This document shows positions 22,886 through 35,089 of a stretch of 64,000 nucleotides of DNA, one piece after another; positions within the stretch are counted from its first letter, which is position 1; the number at the start of each line of letters is the position of its first letter. Both the position numbers and the translations under genes were made by a program. The DNA comes from Cristatella mucedo (Eukaryota; Bryozoa; Phylactolaemata; Cristatellidae), in assembly GCA_009760855.2 (NCBI GenBank), contig WPIO01000001.1, positions 7,692,001 through 7,756,000 of the forward strand, written 5' to 3'. The notes beneath the pieces are model-generated. The model searched no databases and was not told the origin of the DNA. It saw nothing but the letters and a program-made list of their open reading frames with translations.

Positions 22886-23060
22886 GAGAATTGTGTAATT
22901 CCCCGCGGTTTTGAACTATGGGCTTGACAGGCGAACCATGATTGAGAATTATGAGCTTTGCCGCTGATGTCGTACGCTTATGATATAGCCGCAATAAGGG
23001 GTGGCTTATGAGCAGCATTTTAATTAGCTCCGTACGATTGTAATTGCTGTTTGACTTATG
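22885..23060. repeat. Third relic of the coiled-coil gene's upstream flank
   Basis: Words and order match 50795-50925 and 13405-13540: a 'ttgaactatgggcttgacag' type segment, then gagctttgccg, then the shared gcttatgagcagcatt. Only the flank is present, with no N-terminal coding homology alongside. Confidence 0.6.
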
Positions 23061-23930
23061 AGTTAGCTACTCACCAAGGCCTGTGCCTGACTTCGATCGC
23101 TTTATTCAAGCAACGGTCTGCAAGTCGGTCAGTAGAGCGCGAGCGTGGGCTGTATAGCTGCTAGTTAGCTACAAGTTAGCGTCTTCCACTCTGCTGGAAG
23201 TCACCTGCGTGGCTCAGCCGTAGAATACATGCTATTGTTGTACTTTAACTTTTATAACCAGCGGTGCATTTTTTTCGGCGGCGTACTGCTAGCTCCAGGT
23301 CTTTGCACATTGCACGCGTTGTACCGTTGCTCGAACAAGCGAACGTTGTGTGGTCTTAGCAGTGCCCACCTTCCTCCATTCAAAGATTCGAGCGAGCCTG
23401 GTGGCCATGATCAAGCATCGTCTCACCCAAAATAAGATGCAGTTTTTGGTAGCGCTTGACAGGCCAGCAGGCGATAGTTGTACTCGAAGGATGCGTGAAA
23501 ACGGGGCTCCCGGACTACCTTACCCCTACTGAAAACTAGAAAGACTCACTGAAACTACAAAAAGGCAGTGACTGACAGAATGCACGCCGGATATTAATGC
23601 TTGAATTTAGGCATTCATGCCTGATGTTTCTGGCGATTTACGCGTTGGCGTGGTTATTAAATGGCTGCTCTAGTCTCAAGGAACAACCTTGCACTCGTAA
23701 GTCATGCTTGCAATTGCTATGCAGCTAGAGTAAGGCAAAGTGATGAAATAATAACATAAGCCAAATTGGTGGCTTTCACTTCTCTGTCTGTTCAAACAAC
23801 GTTTGGTCTGTTTAACAAAGCATGGTTCGAGCAGGAATGCAATCTTCAGCTGAGTAGCTTTCGGAAATCTTCACAGGCAATAAATATACTGTAGATGATG
23901 ACATGACCCCATTTAAAAGTATATGATAGA
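23061..23930. other. No gene recognised
   Basis: A short plus-strand frame (23229-23435) lacks any motif. No repeat family was recognised before the LINE-A tail at 23935. Confidence 0.3.
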
Positions 23931-23934
23931 CGCA

Positions 23935-24205
23935 CCGATTAATGACAGCATATACTGGGTCCATTTGATTCTTCCTTTATGTGCTTATGCGTGCTGACAT
24001 TGTGCATGCCACAATAAACCACACTTGCATGCTGACCCTGTGCATGTCACCCCTAACCACATTATTCTTGTTGTTTATTGAGTATGCTACTACTAGCCAT
24101 TCAATCATTCTTGTTTGCAGCTTATGTAAAGTGTCTAGAAAGAGATTGAGTTCTCTGAGGGCGCTATATCGAGTGTTTTATTATTATTATTATTATTTAA
24201 GCAGC
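23935..24205 (+). mobile_element. LINE-A 3' UTR and tail
   Basis: It begins in the last ORF2 codons and 3' UTR (ttatgcgtgctgacattgtg) and runs through the GAGGGCGC tail into TTA repeats. The ORF is absent. Confidence 0.85.
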
Positions 24206-24229
24206 TGCCGGTTTTTCTCCACCTTATAT

Positions 24230-24395
24230 ATAATATATAATTCATTTGTATAGCGCCCCAAGAGAAATTAATCTCAATTCTGGCGCTTCACATATGCCTC
24301 GGGGCTCGAGCCTGTGACCTCAGACAGACCTTGGTCGGGGCGAGCACCTTAACCGCTGGACCTAACCAGCTCGGCATCTTGTTAGCCAACTGTGA
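24230..24395 (-). mobile_element. tRNA-derived SINE, LINE-A-like tail (most complete copy)
   Basis: On the minus strand the head reads gagctggttaggtccagcgg and then ttaaggtgctcgccccgacc, with a B box-like aggctcgagcccc. The 3' half has gcgccagaattgagat and cttggggcgctatac, parallel to the LINE-A tail, and ends in an AT-rich tract. It is the best-preserved copy of the family in the window. Confidence 0.85.
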
Positions 24396-26949
24396 ATGTG
24401 GATTAAATGCTCAATCGGAATACGACGAACGTGTCGTTAGTAAGTCAAATGTGTGGTAACATGCTTTAGCAAATAAATAACATATACTCGTTTTAAAGTT
24501 ATCTTGCGTTTTTAATGACTATAGCGGGCATTTACGATAGGTGCGGTACTTTGGCAAAATGTCACCCAGGTTCGGCTATGAATTAAGGTGCTGGCTTTTA
24601 ATCACCGCGGTATTACCAGGCTTGAGCCCTGGAGGGTATGCAAATTGCCTGGATATAGATAGAGTTTTCTTAGGGCACTTTTCAAATGAATTACATTTTT
24701 AAATATAGTTAGTGGTGTGTGATACATTGTTATCGCAGTTTAAAATCCCGACTACATACAGCATCGTAGCACACAGCGTGCATGTAACTGTTTTTTCTTC
24801 AATCCCCAGCTCTCTTGCCAGTAAGTTACACCATTATACAAGCTCTTACAGCTTCCAATTAAAGGTAAGCTGTACTGTGGTCTTGTGAGTCAAGACTGGA
24901 GTATTAGTGAGAGTGGGACAGTGGGCAGAAAGCTGTATAATTAAGAAGTTCATATTTTAAATACAACTAATAATAGACAGGCATTACTACGACTCTGTAT
25001 TTGTGATATTGCTTTCTGTGCATGTTCATACTTGCATTAGTAGCCGAGAATCCAGGGGTCAGGGGCTAATTCCCGCCAAGCTTGGCAATGCTCGGGCCTC
25101 GCCGCTGGCAATGCCGCTGAGCAAGGGTACGACGAGCTGCCGTCAGGCTAAACCTCTGTACAATATTGCATGCACCAAAAACAACAGGGGAACTAAAAAA
25201 GTCTACAGGGAGGGTCCTGTAAAAAGTACAATATATTTGGGCAGGATGAAGCAGAAAGCACGAACAAATGTGCTAGTTTGTCAGTCGGCTTCCGCAGTCC
25301 GGCCGTTGTACCGGCTCCGTTCCAACAGTACGAGCGTATGCCGTAAAAGATCCAAGTAGCTGACTAACTGCTTGGCCAGTCGGAGTTGACGTCTACCACA
25401 GTCAGGAGCTTCTGCCGAAAGACGCCAACTCACGGGGGGGGGGGGTCCACCAACAAGCTACACAGGGAATGCGGAATATACATGTCACAACAACGACCGT
25501 GCTATCCAGCTCCGCTCAGGCCTTGGGTACTCGTTGCCTTGCGTGCGTGGCCGCATCGCCGGAGCACGCCTGCACCTATCCAGGTGCAGAAATCGGCGAG
25601 GCCGGGAGCGTCCAACACCACGACTTACTCGTCAACTTCCTTTATCCAAGAGCCCGGCGACCTCTCGTCACCGCACATCCCGCCATACCCATAGGTCAGA
25701 CCCCGGCCTAGCCGGTGACCCTTACCACCCTTACCGGTGACCCTTACCCTAAGTGTGGTGTAGCATGTCTGTGTGTGTTCAATCAAGTGTTAAAATGCTT
25801 GAGATTCGTGTTTATATATACCCGTATTTATTATACGTATTACCAGTATTTATATATACTCGAATTGATTATATACAAGTTTTTGCTCACACTAGCTGTA
25901 TAAACAGTTTACATACGTGTTTTCGCATGCCTTTGTCTGAGTGCCTATCTACTTGATTGTCTTTGTGTTTGTTTCTGCGGTTGACCGTGCTTTTGTTTTA
26001 GTTTGCTTGTGCATGCGTTTGCGTGTGCGTGCACGCGTTTTCTTGAGCATGCGTGTGCGTTCGTGCGTGTTCGAATCGCTCAGCTCCCATGCCGCTATAG
26101 GGCACAGCTCCCTGGCGCTAGCATTTCAGTTGCAGGGGTGTTCCGCTGGCTGGCAGCTGTTCACCCAACATTAAGACCAGATGGCGTGGTGCTACAAATA
26201 CCGTGTCTGCCACTCTCTATCCGTTGCCATCGCTGCCGCTCTTGTTCTGCTGTTGTGCACTCGCTCGGTTCAAACCAGCAGCGGTCAACTAGCATAGCTG
26301 CTTTAATCAGGCTGCTGGGCCGACTGAGAGACGGTAGAGCAGTTTATTGGCCCCAAGCTCTGCATGTAGCCTCAATGTGCATCCAGCTTGAAGCCTTAAC
26401 ATGATGGTTGACTAGTTGTAGCATCCAGTCTTTGGTGGGAGGTCTTCGAATGTAATTTCGTTTGCCTGTCTTCTGACTCCTGCTTTGTGCCACAAACGAG
26501 TCATTACTGCCAGTTTAAAACCGATCCGCCGTAAGATTGATCTTCTGCACACTCATCAATCATGCAAGTTCTTCTAGTGACCCGTTTTGATCATTAGCAA
26601 TGGAGCTGGCTCTTACAGTCTTTAAGATCTTTAGCACAGCCGGGTCCTAATAAAAAAATCAGCCTACGCTTCCGTGAACAGTAACTCTGCATAATTGAGA
26701 GTGTAATCGGATTGTAAAAGTTCAAGCATGGGCTCTTGATCACGCCGACAAAGGTGTGCTAGTGGTCTAGATTGTTTATTTAATCAGTAGTTTTTCCTGA
26801 TCGCATTGAGCTGCTATTGCTGGATGAGGTCATCTTAATTGAGCCTTATTTATGCAGTCACTAAACACGACGTACGTGGTCTTTAAGATGTTCCAGATTA
26901 CTTCCATGCATGATCTGCTTCCATCTGCTTATAGGCAACTTTCTAGTTG
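24396..26949. other. Upstream region of the Ly6 gene, no gene recognised
   Basis: It contains a GC-rich part at 25040-25750 with overlapping open frames but no motif, a run of 12 G at 25434-25445, a short repeat of acccttacc/ggtgacccttacc near 25715-25750, and TG/CG-rich low-complexity sequence at 26005-26065. The Ly6 promoter probably lies near the 3' end, but no clear TATA box was seen. Confidence 0.4.
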
Positions 26950-27010
26950 ATGAAGTCTAGAATGACAATGGAAGTAAAGGTGTGGTTCGCAGCACTTGCC
27001 GCCATTTTAT
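26950..27010 (+). CDS. Ly6 gene exon 1 (signal peptide)
   Basis: ATG at 26950; the donor gtaagt starts at 27011 and leaves one base of a split codon. Later in-frame ATGs at 26962 and 26968 could also serve as the start without losing the hydrophobic core. Confidence 0.85.
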
Positions 27011-30000
27011 GTAAGTTTGTGCTTGTGAGCTTATTGTAATGCTGCTGATATTAACCATGCAGTCGCAGAGCAGCAGAATTAAACCTAGTTAGCTACGACA
27101 TAAGCACAACGAGACAATTGCTGCATATTTACTTTGTTCATTCTTGGCTTTCCTTTAACGTATTCGCACTCTCAACTACCTTCTGCGTGGCATCGTCGGT
27201 ATTTGCACTTACAGTGCAGCTAAAGCGATTAATTGATGGACGAAAATTCACCTAATAGTTTATAATGAATCAAATACTATTCAGGAATAGGCAAGCCTCA
27301 ATCTCAAGATTAGTTCAGCTAACATCTCTCTTAGAGCATCTCTATCACCAGACCTCTTCTGCGATTTTTTATCCTGAAATCAAATAACTTAATTACAGTT
27401 AAGACGTTTACTCAAACTAGCAGTGCAAGGAGTGCTCCGGGTTCGATCTATTAAACATGCTGCCCTGGTAAAGGTTTAGTTAGGTGTTAACCGGAGGTCT
27501 TAGCTAGGTGTTATCTTTGGCAAGCGGCATGGCAGTCGTAATGAAAGAATGTACCTACCCTCGAGCTAGAAGTTACGCCTCGGAGTTATCCTCAGAGCCA
27601 AAGCGAAAGCAATGCTAGCAAATTGAGTGTATAACCGGGCTAATATTGATATTATTTAATTATTTTTTTGGGTGGCCTCAGTAGAGTACACATTGTGACA
27701 ATGCTGAGCCTGTGACCTGATGAAAGTTTTTAGAATTTAGAAATTTGAAACTCCTTAGGGAATAAAGCTGGTTTCTAGTTCGCTGCAAGTGCGATTGTTT
27801 TGCTATGTAAAATGGCAAGCTTTTAGCGATTAAATAAACCACATAGGATTCGAGCGCCGGCAACTGCACAGATAGTTCATCCTTAGAATCATACAGAGAA
27901 CCTTAATTTCACAAGCAATTTTAATTATTTTAAATTTTTTTCAATTCACAGCCATCTCTACCACTTCCGCAGTGAAATGCTACCGGTGCGGTCAAGTGCA
28001 AATCCATGGAAGTGGATGCCGTGATAGTCTCAACAGAACTTACATCGATGACTGTCTAAATGTACTATACGACGGCTGCCTCACCATACAATATACAGAC
28101 CAAAATGGCTATCCTGTTGGTAAGTATTTCAAGTGTAGCATTCCTACTACCTTTGATAACTTGCACTTCTTATTGCAAAAGGTTTAATCAGTGTGGTACT
28201 TGGAGCAAGATATCAACCTGATGAGTACTCTGAAATGATTGTTACCGCGTTAGAGTCTTAGTGCAACGGTTAATCTCCTTCGAGTAAGGACGCTAAGGCT
28301 AGATAGCATTGTAAATCAAGCGCTGTCGATTTTAAAAATTATTAAACATATTTAATGATTAATTATTGATTATGGGAGACGTACATGTTACCGGTGCTGT
28401 TTTCAGCCTAACCATTGAAAACTTGCAATTTTTCTTAACTTCTTCACTAAATTTGACTCAAAAAATGTTTGATGAGCCGATTCTGTGCATGTTTGTATGC
28501 ATGCCTATTTATATTTTGTGACAATTACGTCTAAATTCGCAGGCATTGTCTCATCAGCAGCCGCTGTTGGTGCCGAGAAAATTGCATTCAAAACATTTAT
28601 TATACAAAGTTTCTTCCCCGAAAGTATCATTCATAATGAATAAATTATCCAGCAGAGTCACGAGGGCAGTCGAGGAAGGAAGTATGAAAGTCGCAGTGTA
28701 GGACGTCTGGAAGTTAATTTGCCTCACTCAGGAGCGAAGAAAAGCTGCCATTATGCGAAGCCATTGGAAGTAAATTTCACGGTCTGTGTCCTGCTTGGCA
28801 ACTTTTCAGATTTTCAAGGGGTCTTTAAGTGAAACAATTGAATATCTCATAAATTGTTCTGGGGGAAGTGAGGGAATCTGCAGGTTAAAATTGATGCAGC
28901 AGTTCATCTAGTTGTAAATTACCAATGGATGGCTGAAATTGTTCATCAGATGTTCACTTTATCATAGTGGGAACCTATCCAGTTTCTTGTGGCGTAACGT
29001 ATTAAATACTTCGCAGCCAAATATGGGTAAGAGACTATTTCTTTCTTTTCGGTAAATCTATGTCTTGACCCGAGTAGTGCAAGTCGTTACAACAGCTAAG
29101 ATTTTACATTTATAGGTAACACTATTCGTTAACTAGGTGGGGTTATTTACTCATAGCTGATGCATCAAAAGTATTGAAAGTGATCGATATTGCCCACTAA
29201 CAGGCTCTTGTGATCAAGATAGTGACACTCTTGAAATTTACCTTTTTACCTATTTGCAACAAGAAACTTATGCATGATTGTCTCTTGGATCACATATAGC
29301 ATTAAAAACCAGAAGTGAATCCAAATTAACATGCTGTGTATTTTTACCGAGTTTTCTCGTTTAAATTCTAACTTTGCTCCTCCGAGTAAGGTGGTCACTG
29401 AACTTATCAACGAGAGATTTAAGAGTATGGACTTTAAGGACCTCCTGAAGCGCAGAGCCGTAGCTCTTCAACTTTCGCAAACAGCTCTACTTGGTTCTAC
29501 TGTAACACCAGATTGCCAGGAAGGTCAGAATCAGTGTGACGAAGCCTCTCCAAGCAGTTTTCTCTCTGTAAGTGAGGCTCTTGTGCAATTATTTTCATTC
29601 AGTGATCTTTCTTATTTGTTATCCAACAAAGACACCGACTGTGACCTTCATCTCAAAAAGCTTTGTGGAGGTTCAAGCAAGCAAGGGCTGCCGAATCCAT
29701 ATCTCGAGCTGCGACAAATTACTTCTTAAACCAGAATGAATTTGACGCACATTGGTAGCCCAAACATTTTCCGAGGTATATAAAATTGGATCCCACTTGA
29801 AATATTTGCTCCCGACCGAGACCTTGGTCTTGCGTCTATTTCTGCCTGTATTAGTGAGCATGGCCGTCCGAACTGTACAAAGGCAAACGTATGAGGGAAT
29901 TTTGCATAATCTCCCTTGGAGACCTAGAAGGAATATCGCAATCTTAAAGTATCTGGTGCCATCAGCCAAAGCCACCACACCTCAAGGCTTCCAGCAATAT

Positions 30001-33000
30001 CTTGACCTTGCTGCAATCCTCTATGAGGTGCACCAAGTGAGCCAGAGAAAGAGACTGGATGGCTAAGAAACTAAGAAATTGTCGTGGCACTTTCTCTCAT
30101 TTGCCACTCACACATTTTCATTCAATGAGTTTCACTGCTTAAGAATTGACATCAAATGTTCGGTACCAATCGCCGATAATTTTATTAAGGAGAATTACAA
30201 TTTTGAACGAAAATTTGTCACCTTAACTTCCATTGCTTTCTTGCAGCTCTCGCAATTGAAATGAGATGTCCTGCGTTTGTACTGATCCTCGGCTTGGACA
30301 GTTAAATGTGCTTTCGTGGGAATCACATCTTTTTGCGGGTACTTCCAGTAGTGTCTTTTTTCTTTTGCTTTGATTAATAGATGAAAGACTAGCAAATGCG
30401 TCTGTCGAATGTTTGCAGACTTTAGATGTCATCTCAGAAAAATGCAGAAGTGTATATAATTAGGCGGTTGGCACTAAACCAGACTGGTTGGCTTTAAAGG
30501 CAACCTATTTATGTTTTATTTAGAAAATACGGACAAGTTGCAACAAAAGTTTTAAAATAATTTTATTTCCAAAATTATTATAAATAATTATTAAAATTAT
30601 AAGTTTTTTGGCAAAATCTGGTCAGTAGCATCTCTCAACGACGTTGTATTGCTATAAAAAATTGTGCTGACCTTTAAGTACTGAACCTTATTACGCTTTC
30701 TATGAAAATTTGATTACTTATCATTACAGGATTTTTTAACTGTGATTATGTTCAAAAAATGTACTGCGTATAAATATGAATTTTTAATGCCAGGCTTGTT
30801 AAACTGCTGTATCTTTGTTGCTCTTGAAAATAATTAAATTAAAAAAAATTCATGCCAGAAAAGAGCCATGCTTGTGAGAAATGATGGCTATTTTCTATAT
30901 TTTGATTTATAATCCACTGCATAATCAGACTTTAAGCGTATAAATAAAATATACAAAGACTTAGTGGTGTCATTACATTTTATTAGCGCTTAACCTAACG
31001 ATCGCCATTGCAAATGGTCCAGATAATAGAAATTAAAAATCTAGTCTTACAGGCCTTATGATCTACATTTACCTTGGGAAATTAGACGCAATTAGCTTCT
31101 AACCCATAATTTATTTCATCCAGTGAGACTACTTGATGAACAGGGCTATTTATTTTCACCATCCAAAAGGCGCGAGCAGATCTAAGATCTCTCGGTATTC
31201 AGCCTTTTCTAATGCTGTCCCAAGCTATACTTTCGAGCTTTTAGCTTTAAATGCCACTCCTTAAATATCTGTGTCAAGGCAGTCTAAGATGGTCCAATCT
31301 CAGTGGGAGACTCCAGAGTATTAACGTAAATGGACGAAAATCATCTGAGGTACCTCTGAAATATAGGGTACCTCAGGGCTCCGTGCTAGGTCTGGTTTCT
31401 ATCACGGTTTATACTCCCCCTCATGCTGATGTGATTGCCAAGCATAATCTCCACTTTCAATTCTACGAGGATGACACTCAGTTGTACCTTTGCTTTGATC
31501 CCTCCCAGCCTTCGAGCACCTCAAATTCTCTCAACTCACTTGCTGCATATATTAATGGCATCCGCATATGGATGGCTGCAAATTTTCTAAAGCTAAACGA
31601 TGATAAAACTAACTTACTAGTTATGGGTAAACCCAGTGTGATTCACAAATTGGAAAGGCTGACGCTCAAAATTGGCTCTGCCAGCATATCTCTTATGAAT
31701 CAGCGAGAAATCTGGATGTCATGTTCTAAAGTGACCACTAGTTAGACGACCATATCAGCTCCACAGTCAAATCTTCCTATTTTCAGCTTCATAAAATTGC
31801 TAAAATTCGGACTTGTTTAGAGAAGGATACCACGTGCAAGTTGGTCCATGCATTCGTGACATTCCGTCTTGACTTCTGTAACTCACTGCTTACTGGCCTA
31901 CCAGCATGTGCGATCAGGCGATTGCAGCTAGTGCAAAACTCTGCAGCTAGGCTTGTCTGTCGTGAGCGTCGCAGTTGCCACATCACACCAATTCTCCCCG
32001 ACCTGCACTGGCTACCAGTCACGTAACGGATTGACTTCAAGGTTTTGTCGCTCACTTTTAGGTCACTTCATTCCTTGGCTCCAGCCTATCTCTCAGATAT
32101 ACTCCCCCATCAGGCCAAGCATCGTACCACCCGCTTTTAGGAATCCACCAGTCTACAAATACCTCGTACAAACCTTAAATCCTTTGGAGACCGTGCATTT
32201 AGTTCGTATGCTCCCAAAGCCTGGAACTCCCTCCTGACCTGCGTCAGAATATCCCCTGACCTGATCACGTTTAAAAGGAACCTAAAAACACACCTATTTA
32301 GGACAGCATTTAGTGGGTCCCTGTGATTCGTCCTTCATGTGCTTATTCGTGCTGACACTGTGCATGTTGCCACTGACCACATTTGCATGCTGACCCTGTG
32401 CACATCACCCATAACCATGTTATTCATTTTGTTTGTTTATCAAGTATGATAATACTCACCATTCAATAGCATTTCCATTTGCAGCAAATGTAAAGCGCCT
32501 AGAGAGAGATTGAGTTATCTGAGGACGCTTTATCAAGTGCATTATAATTATATTGTCAGTTTACCAAGTGTATTATAATTATATTGTCAGCTTTTTGCTG
32601 CTGACACTGAAGCGTATAAAGTTTTGTATAGCTCACTCACTTCAGTAACTCTACAAAGTCATAAAGACCACATGGGTGTTACGCAGGAGAGTTTTGTATA
32701 GCGCACTCACAGCCTAAGCGGCTTTCGGTACGCATTCGGTAGCCAACAGACTTCGTCTCACGCAACAAAGAGAAAGTGGGAAGCATAGCAGAGTCAGGAG
32801 AGCAGTTGAGGTAGTGAGTAGCATAGAAGTAGCAGTTCAGGACCGCTGAAAAAGATGTGCCATAGATGGCAGTTGAAGAGTAGTTGTCGTTGCGTAAGAA
32901 AAAATGTGGCTAGTGGCAGCATGCACAGTGTCAGCACGCATAAGCACATGAAGGACGAATCACAGGGACCTACTATATGCTGTCCTAAAAAATAGGTGTT

Positions 33001-34108
33001 TTTTAATTTGCATATCTAAGACTCTGGGTTCCATCCACCTAAAGGAACCGGCGAGTTCTCTCAGAAATAAATTGAGAAAACGTCGGAGCAAAGCAACTGG
33101 AACGTAAGCATGCTTATCGCAACGACAAGAGCAACAAGCAGAGGAAGAAAATCGGTGCCAGCAACGGAGTAAGGTACCCGATTCTTGCCCCAGAGATTTT
33201 CTAGATGGTGTCTGCTAACAGATTGGCATATTCTTAAAGGTATTCTTTGGAATGTTACTCCAGGTAAGTCCGTTGCTGTGGCGGTCAAAACATCGTCAGG
33301 TTATCAAAGTGGTTTTTTCCAGGTTCACCATTCTTGGGCAATGCTTTGACTTGGCCAATCCGATCAATTAATGCCAAAAAATACGCCTGTGAGTGTCGAT
33401 AATAGAAACATAAACTTGGTACTAATATAACCAGACTTGCAGGAGACATGCAAATCATTGGCATTCCGTAGTCCAAATTATGTCTATGGTGATGTCAAGA
33501 CAAGAGCCTGAGTTATAAACTGCTAGATAGCCTTAATTTATTCTTGAGACGTGCAAGTACCCACAGACTTAGGTTTGGTGCGAGCTTTGTGCCATGTCAC
33601 ATGCATCGGTGGCATTAGGAGCTTCAAATGCAGATTTGTTCTGATGTGTGACACAATTCTGCTGCAGGTAGCACTACTTCCACTACCGTGCCATCCTATC
33701 AACGTGCCCGCCTATGTTTTCCTCGCAATTTTGTTATGTCCTCTGTATTCATGTCAGTAATAAGAGCTTATTAAAATGTTCCATATAAGACTGACCATTG
33801 CAGATACTTGTCCTTAAAAGTATCAGCGATTGAGCAGGCAGGTTCGTCAGTCTGGATTGCTCTTGTGCCCTTTTTGGCTAATTACCTGCGACTGCGTTTT
33901 TTTTGTAGTGGTTCGATCATGCTCATTGATCTCTAACGGAATGTATGGCGAAATGGACAAGTGTGTGCAGGCTCAGACGCAGGGTATGACTTCAACAGTA
34001 TGCCACTGTTCCAAAGATTTGTGCAACGTAGCAACATCTGGTCAAAGCTTCGCCCCACAGTACTTTGCTGTGGTGGCAGGGGCAGCACTTTTACCTCTTC
34101 TGCACTAA
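26950..34108 (+). CDS. Ly6/uPAR three-finger protein, probably GPI-anchored (three coding exons)
   Basis: Joining 26950-27010, 27952-28119 and 33909-34108 gives 142 codons, with GT/AG borders and both introns in phase 1. Residues 1-27 form a signal peptide (hydrophobic VWFAALAAIL, likely cleavage after A27). Residues 30-116 hold ten cysteines (30, 33, 43, 55, 63, 81, 95, 108, 110, 115) in the three-finger pattern: it opens with CYRC and ends with CHCSKDLCN, including the invariant CN. After a small polar spacer, the protein ends in hydrophobic FAVVAGAALLPLL, typical of a GPI-anchor signal. The product should sit on the outer cell surface. The ligand cannot be told; family members modulate receptors, channels or junctions. 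A variant poly(A) signal, attaaa, occurs at 34216. Confidence 0.9.
27011..27951 (+). other. Ly6 gene intron 1
   Basis: 941 bases, starting gtaagt and ending after a T-rich tract in ttcacag. It contains no recognised repeat or gene. Confidence 0.85.
27952..28119 (+). CDS. Ly6 gene exon 2 (first half of three-finger domain)
   Basis: It starts with two bases completing the split Ser codon. It carries five of the ten cysteines, from CYRC to YDGC. It ends one base into a Val codon before gtaagt. Confidence 0.9.
29331..30066 (+). pseudogene. Coding-like patch of unknown origin within Ly6 intron 2
   Basis: A 132-codon ATG frame (29331-29729) reads like a soluble protein (VVTELINERFKSMDFKDLL; later SNKDTDCDLHLKKLCGG). 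It is followed, in another frame, by 29752-30066 (FSEVYKIGSHLKYLLPTETL to LAAILYEVHQVSQRKR). Both have natural amino acid composition on the sense strand of the host gene. No domain is recognised. It could be a degraded retrocopy or transposon ORF, or an exon of a nested gene. A frame change between the halves favours decay. Confidence 0.4.
31230..32545 (+). mobile_element. LINE-A copy with reverse transcriptase (most complete)
   Basis: The frame at 31251-31745 reads SGRLQSINVNGRKSSEVPL, VPQGSVLG and FYEDDTQLYLCF; the usual FADD/YADD is altered to YEDD. It then has RIWMAANFLKLNDDKTNLLV. After a frame change it continues with VHAFVTFRLDFCNSLLTGLP to KTHLFRTAFSGSL at about 32325, then 3' UTR, tail and AT-rich end. 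It lies in sense orientation in Ly6 intron 2. The upstream ORF2 (endonuclease) and ORF1 are missing. The YEDD change, a stop in WLPVT* and frame breaks make it inactive. Confidence 0.9.
32590..32900 (-). mobile_element. LINE-B 3' UTR fragment
   Basis: Minus-strand copy with the shared words gagttttgtatagcgcactc and cggtagccaacagacttcg, as seen at 5790-5850 and 58880-58950. The start near 32600-32670 contains a partial internal duplication of the tail. Confidence 0.75.
32905..33010 (-). mobile_element. LINE-A 3' UTR fragment
   Basis: The words gcatgcacagtgtcagcacg and gacgaatcacagggacc of the LINE-A 3' UTR appear in reverse orientation. Both ends are truncated. Confidence 0.75.
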
Positions 34109-34950
34109 GTTGCTACAGCCCCTTTCAAAGATCAGCTGTCTCTTGTATAATAGATTTGTTATTTTCGGAGAAAGCGTTTTACTCGGACGTAATCTCAATC
34201 ATTGGACTAATTCTAATTAAAATGTGCAGTCTCGTGTATAATTAATTGGTAAGCATGCATATGCCATTTCGTCTTTGCTTAATGTTTGAGCGTGCCTTTA
34301 TCATCTATACCGTAGGGTTGATCGGGCATAGATCTCTTACGTAGTTTTTAGTTGTTATACAATTTTCAACTTGGCCTAGCCCCTCTTTACACATATCGAC
34401 GTAATGTGGCTTTATCAACAGAGATGCTAAGGTCGTACAGTTTCCGAAACCAAACACCTGATCTTGAACTCTGGTGATCATGGATCTGGCTTAGCTGAAC
34501 GCTCGTATGAAGAGTTTTTGGCTTATTATTGATGGCCTCTTCTAGTCAAAGGGACGGAAGTAGTGGCCGTCCAGTCGACTCGCCAGCTCTCGCTCGCAGT
34601 TCTCACTCCTCGACTGTAGGCATCCATCATGCTCACTGAACAATGGGGTGCTTCCTTTGTTTCCACCTTCCAATTTGTTACGGCTGTTATAACATACCAG
34701 AGAGCCGTGCGCCACTGAGCCGGTCTAAAAAGCCACAGTTCCGCTAGGCAATCTCAGCCATCTTTTCTTGCTCGCTGGCAAGCTGGCAAAACACACAGTG
34801 AGTTGCTGCAGGTGTTAGAGCTCATGAGAATTCCTTTGAGCTAAACAACCAGCCAACTTTACACTTGGGTGAGAGCCATAGTGTAAAGGGCCATTTGTAA
34901 AGAGCCATAGAGCCATTTGAGTTCAACGTATTACCTAAATACACTCTAAA
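34109..34950. other. Ly6 3' region and unassigned sequence
   Basis: The 3' UTR of the Ly6 gene probably ends shortly after the variant poly(A) signal at 34216. Beyond it no gene or repeat is recognised. Confidence 0.4.
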
Positions 34951-34954
34951 TAGG

Positions 34955-35025
34955 GTCTCGCTAGACGGGCTGAGGGCGCTTTATCAAGTGCATTATCATT
35001 ATTATTATTATTATTATTAGATTGA
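34955..35025 (+). mobile_element. LINE-A tail only
   Basis: Only the last part of the tail (gagggcgctttatcaagtgc) and TTA repeats are present: an extreme 5' truncation. Confidence 0.75.
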
Positions 35026-35089
35026 CAGGACATTGGCGTTGCCGAAGTCAAATTTTCGGCTGATGTTGCAGTATGCCGAATACGGAGAC

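Larger units (their letters stand above)
28120..33908 (+). other. Ly6 gene intron 2
   Basis: 5,789 bases from gtaagt to a ttttgtag acceptor. It contains a coding-like patch (29331-30066), a LINE-A copy (31230-32545), a LINE-B tail (32590-32900) and a LINE-A fragment (32905-33010). The rest (28130-29330, 30070-31230, 33010-33900) is AT-rich and unassigned. Confidence 0.85.

Noticed and set aside
25003-25711. Overlapping open frames upstream of the Ly6 gene
   Set aside because: Several frames are open at once in a GC-rich patch, none with a motif or plausible splice structure.
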